Below, piece by piece: positions 1 to 6,800 of a stretch of DNA of 8,697 bases. The notes beneath the pieces are model-generated. The model was given only the letters and a program-made list of their open reading frames with translations, was not told the DNA's origin and made no database searches. Where the stretch lies: positions 1-8,697 of the forward strand of contig DDLZ01000108.1 in assembly GCA_002340405.1 (NCBI GenBank), read 5' to 3'. The DNA is from Bacteroidales bacterium UBA2559. GTDB lineage: Bacteria > Bacteroidota > Bacteroidia > Bacteroidales > Bacteroidaceae. Every line of letters starts with the position of its first letter. The first letter of the stretch is position 1. A program made the translations under genes and the position numbers.

Positions 1-1
1 A

Positions 2-55
2 AGGCTGCTTCGGTGTCGTCCGGGCGGTGGTTTCGGATACGACCCGGTGCCTTAA
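2..55 (+). CDS. Possible 3' end of an unidentified upstream gene (partial)
   Basis: The second reading frame is open from the window edge to a TAA at 53-55 and would encode a tail ending GGGFGYDPVP. The stop lies six bases before the ATG of the TatD-family gene, a spacing typical of co-transcribed genes. The third frame is also open from the edge to a TAA at 69-71, so the choice of frame is not secure. Only about 17 codons are visible and I do not recognise the family. The GFGYDPV string resembles the nucleotide-binding motif of RdgB/HAM1 purine-NTP pyrophosphatases, but those proteins continue well past this motif, so that identity is not supported. Confidence 0.25.
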   Translation, partial: RLLRCRPGGGFGYDPVP

Positions 56-61
56 TACTCT

Positions 62-685
62 ATGCGGATAAAGGATATACATACTCATACTTTCCCCTTG
101 GAAGTCGGTTCGGCCCTCGTCTGCATAGACTGCGACGAGTCTCTGCTACGAGAGGGCCATTGGCATTCCGCCGGTCTTCATCCTTGGTATGTAACGGATA
201 ATAACAGGAGTTCACTTGATGCTCTGGAGTCGCTGCTCGCCCATCCCCGGGTTCTCGCCCTGGGAGAGTGCGGGTTCGATCGGTTGCGCGGCCCTTCGAT
301 GCAATTACAGGAGGATGCCTTCTTGCGTCAGGTAGAACTCAGTGAAAAACACTGCAAACCCATGATCTTACATGTTGTAAAGGATTTTGACAGAGTGATC
401 AGGTTGAGGAAAACCCTGAAACCGAAAGAAAAATGGCTGATACACGGATTCCGGGGAGGTGCGGAACAGGCCCGCCAGCTGTTGGCCTCCGGACTTCTGC
501 TTTCGTTTGGAGTTCACGCCAATCCGGACTCGGTAAGGTCTGTGCCTTTAGAGAGTCTCTTTGCCGAAACCGACAGCAAAACCGATATAGAAGCGGTATT
601 TAAATCAATCTCAGGAATTATCGGCAAGAACCAATCCGAGACCATGGAAATCATAATGGCCAATATCTCAGACTTTCTAGCATGA
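62..685 (+). CDS. TatD-family metal-dependent hydrolase (short form)
   Basis: This 207-residue protein belongs to the TatD/YcfH branch of the amidohydrolase-like TIM-barrel superfamily, whose members are metal-dependent DNases or phosphoesterases acting in the cytoplasm. The metal-site pattern is complete and in order: the HTH motif near the N-terminus (DIHTHTFP, H7 and H9), E69 in the ALGECGFD segment, H104 in MILHVVKD, H128 in LIHGFRGG, and D171 in FAETDSK. The SAGLHPW segment (36-42) is the usual TatD GxHP motif. It is about 50 residues shorter than E. coli TatD, in line with the compact versions I associate with Bacteroidota. No signal peptide is present. The ATG at 62 directly precedes the conserved DIHTHT strand, so little extra N-terminus is possible. 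The exact substrate cannot be read from the sequence. The gene probably belongs to an operon entering from the left, because no promoter is visible in the 61 bases upstream. Confidence 0.88.
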   Translation: MRIKDIHTHTFPLEVGSALVCIDCDESLLREGHWHSAGLHPWYVTDNNRSSLDALESLLAHPRVLALGECGFDRLRGPSMQLQEDAFLRQVELSEKHCKPMILHVVKDFDRVIRLRKTLKPKEKWLIHGFRGGAEQARQLLASGLLLSFGVHANPDSVRSVPLESLFAETDSKTDIEAVFKSISGIIGKNQSETMEIIMANISDFLA

Positions 686-686
686 A

Positions 687-718
687 TTTGCTCTGTTCGT
701 TTAAGAATTGTACCTTTG
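687..718 (+). promoter_or_regulatory. Bacteroidota sigma-ABfr-type promoter for tyrS
   Basis: A TTTG at 687-690 (the -33 element) is separated by 20 bases from TACCTTTG at 711-718, an exact match to the Bacteroidota -7 consensus TAnnTTTG. It begins right after the stop of the TatD-family gene (683-685). Transcription should start near 723-726, leaving a leader of about 25 bases before the tyrS ATG at 749. Confidence 0.8.
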
Positions 719-748
719 CAGGCCAAAAAGCATAAAACAGAAGTTAAG

Positions 749-2047
749 ATGATAAACTTTGTAGAAGAACTGACATGGAGAGGTATGATCCATCAGATTA
801 TGCCCGGTACCGAAGAGCTCCTCAACAGGGAAAAGGTAACAGCCTACATAGGTTTTGACCCCACAGCCGACTCCCTCCATATAGGACATTTGTGCAGCAT
901 CATGATATTGCGCCATTTTCAACGTTGCGGACATAAACCGCTGGCGCTTTTGGGCGGTGCGACAGGCATGATAGGTGACCCCAGCGGTAAATCCCAAGAA
1001 CGTAACCTTTTGAATGAAGATACTTTGCGCCATAATGTTGAGAGCATTCGGAAGCAGTTGGCTAAATTTCTGGATTTTGACAGCGAAGCCTCCAACAGGG
1101 CTGAACTTGTAAACAATTATGATTGGTTGAAAGATATCACTTTTCTGGACTTTTCACGTGAAATAGGTAAGCACATCACCGTCAATTATATGATGGCCAA
1201 GGATTCGGTCAAGAAGAGGCTGAGCGGTGAGACCAGGGACGGACTTTCGTTCACCGAGTTTACCTATCAGCTGCTTCAGGGTTATGACTTTTTATATCTG
1301 AATGCCAACATGAATTGCAAGCTCCAGATGGGCGGAGCCGACCAGTGGGGCAACATAACCACAGGCACTGAGCTTATACGCCGCATAAACGGCAACGAGT
1401 GCTTTGCAATCACCTGTCCCCTGATAACAAAATCGGACGGCACGAAATTCGGCAAGACCGAGGGGGGCAACATATGGCTTAATCCTGACTACACTTCACC
1501 TTATAAATTCTATCAATTCTGGCTCAACGTCAGCGATGAAGATGCCAAGTGGTACATAAAAGTATTTACCAACATCTCAAAAGAGGAGTGTGAGAGGTTG
1601 ACAGCCGAGCACGATGAGGCTCCTCATCTGCGTCTGCTCCAGAAACGGCTTGCCAAAGATGTGACCTGTATGGTCCATAGTGAAGGGGATTATAAGGCTG
1701 CATCCGAAGCTTCGGAGATTCTGTTCGGTAATTCGGCAGGTTCAGAGGAGTTGAAGGCAATTGATGAATCCATGCTGCTTTCGGTCTTTGAAGGCGTTCC
1801 CCAGTTCAGGTTTGACCGCGGCAAGCTTGAAGAGCAGATCAAAGCTTCGGACTTCCTGACTGAAGTCTGTCCCGTTTTCTTCTCAAAGAGTGAGGCTAGA
1901 AAGATGATGCAGGGAGGAGGTGTCTCCATCAACAAGGAGAAGACCTATGATCATTCGCGCATAATTACCGCTTCCGATCTGATAGACGACAGATATATTC
2001 TACTTCAAAGAGGTAAGAAGAATTACTATTTGCTCATAGCGGAATAG
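749..2047 (+). CDS. tyrS: Tyrosyl-tRNA synthetase
   Basis: The gene encodes a class I aminoacyl-tRNA synthetase of 432 residues that activates tyrosine with ATP and charges tRNA-Tyr in the cytoplasm. Visible landmarks are HIGH at residues 44-47 (in DSLHIGHL), the [12 protein letters not shown] segment at 70-81, the tyrosine-pocket region QLLQGYDF (174-181), GGADQWGN (195-202), and KFGKT at 233-237 as the bacterial KMSKS equivalent. A C-terminal S4-type RNA-binding domain covers about 370-430 ([13 protein letters not shown]). Length is normal for the bacterial enzyme. I chose the ATG at 749 over the in-frame TTG at 716, because that TTG lies inside the -7 promoter box and would not be transcribed, and because [12 protein letters not shown] is the usual N-terminus of Bacteroidales TyrS. 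The gene has its own promoter and probably its own terminator, so it appears to be monocistronic. No T-box or other riboswitch is evident in the short leader. Confidence 0.97.
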   Translation: MINFVEELTWRGMIHQIMPGTEELLNREKVTAYIGFDPTADSLHIGHLCSIMILRHFQRCGHKPLALLGGATGMIGDPSGKSQERNLLNEDTLRHNVESIRKQLAKFLDFDSEASNRAELVNNYDWLKDITFLDFSREIGKHITVNYMMAKDSVKKRLSGETRDGLSFTEFTYQLLQGYDFLYLNANMNCKLQMGGADQWGNITTGTELIRRINGNECFAITCPLITKSDGTKFGKTEGGNIWLNPDYTSPYKFYQFWLNVSDEDAKWYIKVFTNISKEECERLTAEHDEAPHLRLLQKRLAKDVTCMVHSEGDYKAASEASEILFGNSAGSEELKAIDESMLLSVFEGVPQFRFDRGKLEEQIKASDFLTEVCPVFFSKSEARKMMQGGGVSINKEKTYDHSRIITASDLIDDRYILLQRGKKNYYLLIAE

Positions 2048-2054
2048 TTTTTTT
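2026..2054 (+). terminator. Probable intrinsic terminator overlapping the end of tyrS
   Basis: CTATT (2026-2030) pairs with AATAG (2043-2047), and the inner GCT (2032-2034) pairs with AGC (2038-2040) around a CAT loop. One T-G pair and one bulged G lie between the two helices. The hairpin is followed at once by seven T residues (2048-2054). The TAG stop codon of tyrS lies in the 3' arm. The stem is AT-rich, so readthrough into the tRNA region is possible. Confidence 0.5.
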
Positions 2055-2056
2055 CT

Positions 2057-2064
2057 TAACTTTG
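2057..2064 (+). promoter_or_regulatory. Promoter -7 box, probably for the tRNA-Gln transcript
   Basis: TAACTTTG matches the Bacteroidota -7 consensus TAnnTTTG and follows the T-tract of the tyrS terminator. A TTTG at 2029-2032 is 24 bases upstream, longer than the usual 19-21, so the -33 element is weak or absent. No better promoter is seen before the tRNA. Confidence 0.45.
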
Positions 2065-2181
2065 CATGCTTTTTATTAAGGAAAATCAGCCGGAATCGGG
2101 AACTGTCGGTATTAGCCGGGTCTGTTAGACCAATGATGGCCGTTGGCGGTTAAGTTCGGATTGCGTAAAAAAATTGGGTAT
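2065..2181 (+). other. Leader between -7 box and tRNA-Gln, no gene recognised
   Basis: This stretch would form the 5' leader removed from the tRNA precursor by RNase P. It contains two small hairpins with the same GTT loop: GGTCT/AGACC at 2119-2131 and GCC/GGC at 2139-2147. A 20-codon ATG frame (2066-2128, TAG stop) exists, but it begins two bases after the -7 box, upstream of the expected transcript start, so it is very unlikely to be translated. I see no known riboswitch or second tRNA here. Confidence 0.4.
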
Positions 2182-2252
2182 TGTCGTATGGTGTAATGGT
2201 AGCACAACAGGTTTTGGTTCTGTTTGTCCTGGTTCGAATCCGGGTACGACAA
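2182..2252 (+). tRNA. tRNA-Gln (anticodon TTG)
   Basis: The full cloverleaf can be folded by eye. The acceptor stem TGTCGTA (2182-2188) pairs with TACGACA (2245-2251), with A2252 as discriminator. The D stem is GTGT (2191-2194) with GCAC (2202-2205) around AATGGTA. The anticodon stem is ACAGG (2207-2211) with TCTGT (2219-2223), and its 7-base loop TTTTGGT has TTG at positions 34-36, which reads CAA (and CAG by wobble). The variable loop has four bases. The T stem is CCTGG (2228-2232) with CCGGG (2240-2244) around TTCGAAT. The first pair is U1-A72, the weak pair characteristic of tRNA-Gln. The 3' CCA is not encoded and must be added after transcription. Confidence 0.96.
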
Positions 2253-2256
2253 CAAA

Positions 2257-2295
2257 AAAAAGTGAAAGAGTCGGGTTTCGGCTCTTTCACTTTTT
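2257..2295 (+). terminator. Strong intrinsic terminator after tRNA-Gln
   Basis: AAAAAGTGAAAGAG (2257-2270) pairs perfectly over 14 bp with CTCTTTCACTTTTT (2282-2295) around an 11-base loop. The 3' arm ends in a T-run and the 5' flank is an A-run, so the element could work in both directions. It begins five bases after the tRNA and defines the end of that transcript. Confidence 0.9.
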
Positions 2296-2452
2296 AGGAC
2301 AGTTTTAACCTGTCTTTTAAAAATGCCCTTTAGGATGCCTGTAGCATATTTTTCCGGTCTAATTTTTAATTTTACTGAAACAAGGCTTAATGAAAATTTT
2401 GTTCACGAAGATGGAGACGGCACAAAATTTAATTTCTATGTAACATGATTTT
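2296..2452 (+). other. AT-rich intergenic stretch with no gene recognised
   Basis: No coding frame or RNA gene can be supported here. There is a weak secondary hairpin GACAG/CTGTC (2298-2314) followed by TTTT, which could back up the tRNA terminator. A 4-bp hairpin ATGC/GCAT at 2335-2347 is followed by an AT-rich tail. Neither is strong. Confidence 0.5.
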
Positions 2453-2483
2453 TTTGCCGGGGAATTTGCCGGGAATATCTTTG
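2453..2483 (+). promoter_or_regulatory. Consensus Bacteroidota promoter upstream of candidate small RNA
   Basis: TTTG at 2453-2456 is followed after exactly 19 bases by TATCTTTG at 2476-2483, matching both parts of the Bacteroidota housekeeping promoter. The predicted start of transcription is near 2490. No convincing coding gene starts in the following 120 bases before an intrinsic terminator. Confidence 0.7.
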
Positions 2484-2489
2484 CAACGT

Positions 2490-2610
2490 AAGTTTTCATG
2501 CACATATTTGGTTAGTAATTGACTTTCGTGAATGTTTCTTCGAACGTCTGTGAAGACGAGGGGAGATACGGTTTGAGGAACTGGTTTAAGCGGTTCCTCA
2601 TTCTTTTTTT
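2490..2610 (+). ncRNA. Candidate small RNA (about 120 nt), unassigned family
   Basis: A transcript from the 2453-2483 promoter would run about 120 bases to the terminator at 2575-2610. Inside it, TTCATG (from the TTTTCATG at 2493-2500) could pair with CGTGAA (2527-2532), CGTCT/AGACG (2545-2558) forms a 5-bp hairpin with a GTGA loop, and the terminator stem closes the 3' end. It does not resemble tmRNA, SRP RNA, RNase P RNA or 6S RNA as far as I can judge. The location between a tRNA and a glycan-utilisation operon fits either an independent trans-acting RNA or an attenuated leader of that operon. A later promoter at 2705-2712 makes the independent-RNA reading more likely. The function is unknown. 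Confidence 0.5.
2575..2610 (+). terminator. Intrinsic terminator ending the candidate small RNA
   Basis: GAGGAACTG (2575-2583) pairs with CGGTTCCTC (2591-2599) over 9 bp, including one G-T pair, around a 7-base GTTTAAG loop. T2574-A2600 adds a tenth pair. A run of seven T residues follows at 2604-2610. This is a textbook rho-independent terminator with no recognised gene upstream of it other than the candidate RNA. Confidence 0.8.
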
Positions 2611-2682
2611 GTAATTTCGTCTTATAAAAACCTGTTTGAGAGCATTTTTTATGCTTTAAAGACAAAAATTTCTTTAAAAAAG

Positions 2683-2712
2683 TATGTGGAACTAAAATAA
2701 TCATTAACTTTG
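2683..2712 (+). promoter_or_regulatory. Promoter for the GH43-FAS1-SusC operon
   Basis: TAACTTTG (2705-2712) matches the -7 consensus TAnnTTTG. The only -33-like element is TATG at 2683-2686 with an 18-base spacer, a poor match that would fit a promoter needing an activator, as is common for inducible glycan-utilisation operons. The expected start near 2719 leaves a leader of roughly 88 bases before the GH43 ATG. Confidence 0.6.
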
Positions 2713-2748
2713 ACCGATTTGAGAGTAACAAAGGGGGAGATTATCAAA

Positions 2749-2797
2749 TAACTAACCAAGTAATTAACCTAAAATTTTAACATAAAAATAATTAACC
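2749..2797 (+). repeat. Three TAAYTAACC direct repeats in the operon leader
   Basis: TAACTAACC at 2749-2757, TAATTAACC at 2761-2769 and TAATTAACC at 2789-2797 are near-identical 9-base direct repeats in the untranslated leader. Start-to-start spacings are 12 and 28 bases. They lie downstream of the predicted transcription start, so they could be an RNA-level element, an operator, or just the low-complexity AT composition typical of Bacteroidota leaders. Confidence 0.4.
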
Positions 2798-2806
2798 AAT
2801 AATCTT

Positions 2807-3772
2807 ATGAAGAAACGTTATCTATTCCCTGCGGATTATATGGCTGACCCATCGGTCCATATATTCAACGGCAGAGTTTACATCTATCCTTCACACGATT
2901 GGGAGGACGAAAATACGGTGGAGAATGACAATGGTGATCATTTTAACATGAAAGATTATCATGTTCTTTCGACCGATGACATTATGAACGGCGAAGTTAT
3001 TGACCACGGCAAAGTGCTCGATAGGGATGACATTCCATGGGCAGGACGTCAGCTGTGGGATTGCGACGTAGCTGAAAAGGACGGAAAGTACTACATGTAT
3101 TTCCCCATGAAAGATAAAAATGACATCTTCCGTCACGGTGTTGCAATTGCCGACCGTCCGGAAGGTCCGTTCATTCCCCAGCCGGATCCGATTCGCGGCA
3201 GCTACAGTATCGACATGGCTATCTTCAAGGACGAGGGTGAATATTACATGTATTTTGGCGGCATATGGGGCGGACAGCTTCAGCGTTATAAGGATAATAA
3301 GGCGCTTGAGAGTGCTTATCTTCCTACAGGCAAGGAGCCTGCTCTTCCCAGTCGCGTTGTAAGACTCAGTGAAGATATGCTCCAGTATGCCGAGGAGCCC
3401 AGACCGGTTCACGTGGTTGATAAAAAAGGGAAACCGCTTACTGCCGATAATCCCCACCGCTTCTTTGAGGCCCCGTGGGTTCACAAGTACAACGGAAAAT
3501 ACTATTTCTCCTATTCGACCGGCGATACCCATATGATTTGCTATGCTACGAGCGATAACCGTTTCGGCCCGTTCACCTATCAGGGAGTCATTCTTACTCC
3601 TGTTGTGGGGTGGACCACTCACCATTCCATTGTAGAGTTTAAGGGTAAATGGTATCTTTTCCATCATGACTGTGTGCCGTCAGGCGGCAAGACATGGCTC
3701 CGCAGCCTTAAGGTTTGTGAGCTTGAATATGATGCCGAAGGTCGGATCAAGACCATAGAAGGCATGGATTGA
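2807..3772 (+). CDS. Glycoside hydrolase family 43 protein (beta-xylosidase / arabinofuranosidase type)
   Basis: The 321-residue protein is a single GH43 five-bladed beta-propeller domain. GH43 enzymes hydrolyse terminal xylose or arabinofuranose units by an inverting mechanism. The catalytic triad can be placed: general base D14 in YMADPSVHIF, pKa-modulating D136 in SYSIDMAIF, and general acid E221 in FFEAPWVHK. The THH at 271-273 is likely the site of the conserved active-centre histidine. Blade motifs such as KYYMYFP, EYYMYFGG, KYYFSYS and KWYLFHHD are evenly spread. Overall it resembles the compact GH43_1-like enzymes in Bacteroidales xylan loci; this subfamily placement is from memory. 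No signal peptide is present (MKKRYLFPADY runs straight into the first blade), so it should be cytoplasmic and act on imported oligosaccharides. It is the first gene of the operon, 48 bases before the FAS1 lipoprotein gene. One oddity is Met137 where many relatives have Pro after the modulating Asp. Exact linkage specificity cannot be read from sequence. Confidence 0.92.
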   Translation: MKKRYLFPADYMADPSVHIFNGRVYIYPSHDWEDENTVENDNGDHFNMKDYHVLSTDDIMNGEVIDHGKVLDRDDIPWAGRQLWDCDVAEKDGKYYMYFPMKDKNDIFRHGVAIADRPEGPFIPQPDPIRGSYSIDMAIFKDEGEYYMYFGGIWGGQLQRYKDNKALESAYLPTGKEPALPSRVVRLSEDMLQYAEEPRPVHVVDKKGKPLTADNPHRFFEAPWVHKYNGKYYFSYSTGDTHMICYATSDNRFGPFTYQGVILTPVVGWTTHHSIVEFKGKWYLFHHDCVPSGGKTWLRSLKVCELEYDAEGRIKTIEGMD

Positions 3773-3820
3773 TATATGTATTCCGAAACGAATTCAACAA
3801 ATAAACAAATAACCTGTTAA

Positions 3821-6800
3821 ATGAAAAAAATCAATTTTCGAGAAAAGCGTACCCGTATCGTGAGCCTCGTCTGTATGACGGCATCGGTCCTGTTCGGTTT
3901 GTCATCATGCCAATCCGATTTTGACCTCGACACCAGGACTCCCGAATGGCTCGGTACCAGTATCTACGAAACCTTGGAAGAGGGTTTTGTGGGCGAAAAC
4001 GGTAAGGATTATACCGGTAAGTTCACCACTTTCGTGAGGCTTATTGATGATCTCAATTACACCAATGTGATGGCAAGAACCGGTAGTAAGACACTGTTTG
4101 TAGCCGATGATGATGCGTTTGAGCGCTTTTATGCCAAAGGCATTTTTACAAAGGCAGACGGCACTCCCGTCACTCGTTACGAGGAGTTGTCTCTTGCGCA
4201 GAAAAAAATGATTCTTAACGGAGCCATGCTTAATAACGTCTATCAGGTGGCTATGCTTTCCAGCAGTGAAGGCCCCACGCTTGGTGACTGCATGAGAAGG
4301 ATTTCGTCAATTTCAATCTATGATACCGTTCCGGTATTGAAGCCGTCCGAAATGCCTAAAACAAGGCACTGGAGATATTACAGGAATCAGGATCATGGTT
4401 TTGCCGTCATGCAGGACGGTACGAATAAGCCTATGGTGATGTTCGTCAACAAATTCCTCACCGCTAAGAAGATAACCGATGACGATTACGATTTCCTGTT
4501 CAATCAGGGACGGTATGACAAGACCGGACAGAAGCCCGGACGCGAACCCAAAGATGCCAGTATCAACGGAATCAGAATCGAGAGCCAAAACAAGAAGTGC
4601 TTCAACGGATTCATCCATGTCATGGAAGAGGTGGTCTATTCGCTCCCCAGTATGGCCGAATTCATTGGCACCTCACCCAAGTCAAGGGCTTACAGTTCAA
4701 TCATGGAGCGTTACAGTGCACCTTATTATAGTGCAAGCCATACGAACGAGGTCAAACGTCTTATCAGTATAGGCGCTCTTGATATGGGGGGTGTGACCAT
4801 TGACTCCGTTTTCCAAAAGCAGTACTTTTCACTGCGTACTCAGGGTAACGTCACCCTGCAGCAGACTCCTGACAGAAGGGTTGTGGCCAGGGATAACCTC
4901 TTAAAGTTCGATCCGGGGTGGAATACCTACTTCTCATCGACCTCATCGACCACAGCCGCCAACGTGGCTCTGCAGCAGAATATGGGCGTGATCCTTGTTC
5001 CTGAGGATGAGGTACTCCTTAACTGGTGGACAAACGGTGGCGGTAAGGCTCTTAAGGAGAGATACGGACGTCTGCCCGGCAATCCTGCCAACATAGACGA
5101 GTTCATATACGATATTGACAGCGTTCCCGATAACGTTATCATCAAGCTGTTGAACAACAATATGCTCAACTCTCTGGTCGGTTCGGTACCCAGTAAGTTC
5201 AAGAACGTACTCAATGATGCCAATGACCCCATGGGAATTGAACCTCAAAACGTCAATGACGTAGAGATGTGTTGTAACGGCGCCGTATTCTTTACCAATG
5301 TTGTCTTCAGCCCCACGGCTTACCGTTCGGTCTCATATCCCGTACTTGTGAATGAAAAGCTCAAGATCATCAACTGGGCAATCAATGAACTGGAGTTTGA
5401 TGCCTATCTGAACTCAATGGTCTCCACCTACAGCTTCTTTGTACCTGAGACGGACGGATATTTTGTTGAATCCGATTCTGCGACACACGTACTTAAGAAT
5501 AAGATGATATATATCGATCCGGTTTCATTCGGAAATGCATCATTGATTGGCGGTAATCTGCGTGCCATAGCTTTTGAATATGACGAGAAGCAGAAGATTG
5601 TTACGGCAAAAAGATATCCGTATGATCCGAGAACCGGTCTTCTTGATCTGAGCGTTGAAGGTTCAACTGTTGCCGATGCCGAGATCAGAGACCGTCTGGA
5701 GGATATTCTGGACTACCATGTTATAATAGGTGATGTGGAGGAGATAGACAGCGAGACGGGAACCGGTTACAAATACTTCCAGACCAAGGGTCGCGGAACC
5801 GTCTATTTCGACTGGAATCCGGCTGACGTCAACCTGCCTGAAGGTCAGGCCCTGGCAAGTAAGGTAAAGGGCGGTTATCAGGTTGAAACCGAAAGGATAG
5901 ACACTTTCGCTACCGAAAAGATCACTGTTAAGACCCGTTACGACCAGTCCAGAAACAGCGCTACCAACGGTAACGGAAGGACATATGTGATTGACAGACC
6001 TCTGTTGACTTCACGGCTCAGTGTCTATGATATTCTCTCCGACTCGGTAAATTATCCTGAGTTTAAGGAGTTCTTCTACCTGATCTCACAGGCAGGCGTG
6101 AATAATGTAGGTCTCTTTTCAAAGACAATGAACAACCATGCTACGGCAAGCCAGAACCTGGTCACTTTGAATACATATCATTATACGCTGTATGTTCCCA
6201 CCGAGAAAGCTCTGAAGGATCTTTATAAGACCGGACGGCTCTACACGTTGGCAATGATAGATTCGATCAAGCAGGTCTATGACGACAATATTGCCGATAT
6301 AGGCGAATTCCGCGGTAATCCTGCCGAAAAGGTACAGGCAAGTTATGACAAGATCATGAACATGTTCAACAACTATGCAAATATGGTGAAGAATTCATCA
6401 GACGCAATTCCCACCGCCATCCTGAACGATCCGGTTGCAAAGGATTCCGTATTCTATACTACGCCCTGGTACGGTAAGTACACTGCAAAAATGGAGAAGC
6501 AGATCACCGACTTCGTGAAATATCATATTCAGGATAACTCCGTCTATGCTAACGGCAAGTTTACCATAGACCTTAGGGAGAACCCTCTGGGTGAAGCCAA
6601 TTATGAGACTGCATACATGAATGTCCATTCTCAGTTCGTAAAGCTGGGTGTCAAGTACGACCATAAGCGTAACAAGATATTTGTCGTTGACGCTGAAACA
6701 GACAAGGAGTTGAGGGCCGATCCTGCATATAATGCCGCATCGACCGAAGGGAAGATTAGTATGAGAGAGGCTCGTGCAAAGGTCATTGATCCTACTGTTG

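Noticed and set aside
716..748. N-terminal extension of tyrS from the TTG at 716
   Set aside because: The TTG is inside the TACCTTTG promoter box and the extra 11 residues are unlike the usual TyrS N-terminus. The ATG at 749 fits both the promoter and the family.
2066..2128. 20-codon frame just after the -7 box upstream of tRNA-Gln
   Set aside because: Its ATG lies upstream of the expected transcription start, and the peptide resembles nothing recognisable.
2182..2252. tRNA-Gln 3' end as an integration site for a mobile element
   Set aside because: No second copy of the tRNA 3' segment and no integrase or transposase gene occurs in the window, and the following genes look like an ordinary glycan operon.
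2641..2655. AGCAT/ATGCT hairpin with a T5 loop
   Set aside because: It is a short 5-bp stem in AT-rich DNA with only a short T tail, lying just after a much better terminator. It is not enough to call a separate terminator or operator.
2429..2731. Minus-strand open frame of 100 codons across the intergenic region
   Set aside because: Its composition is lysine-rich as expected from translating AT-rich noncoding DNA, it runs antisense through the terminator hairpin and both + strand promoters, and it shows no recognisable domain or minus-strand promoter.
2891..3667. Minus-strand open frame of 258 codons
   Set aside because: It lies entirely opposite the GH43 gene, whose catalytic motifs are intact. 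The product has no recognisable domain, so it is a shadow of the + strand codon pattern.
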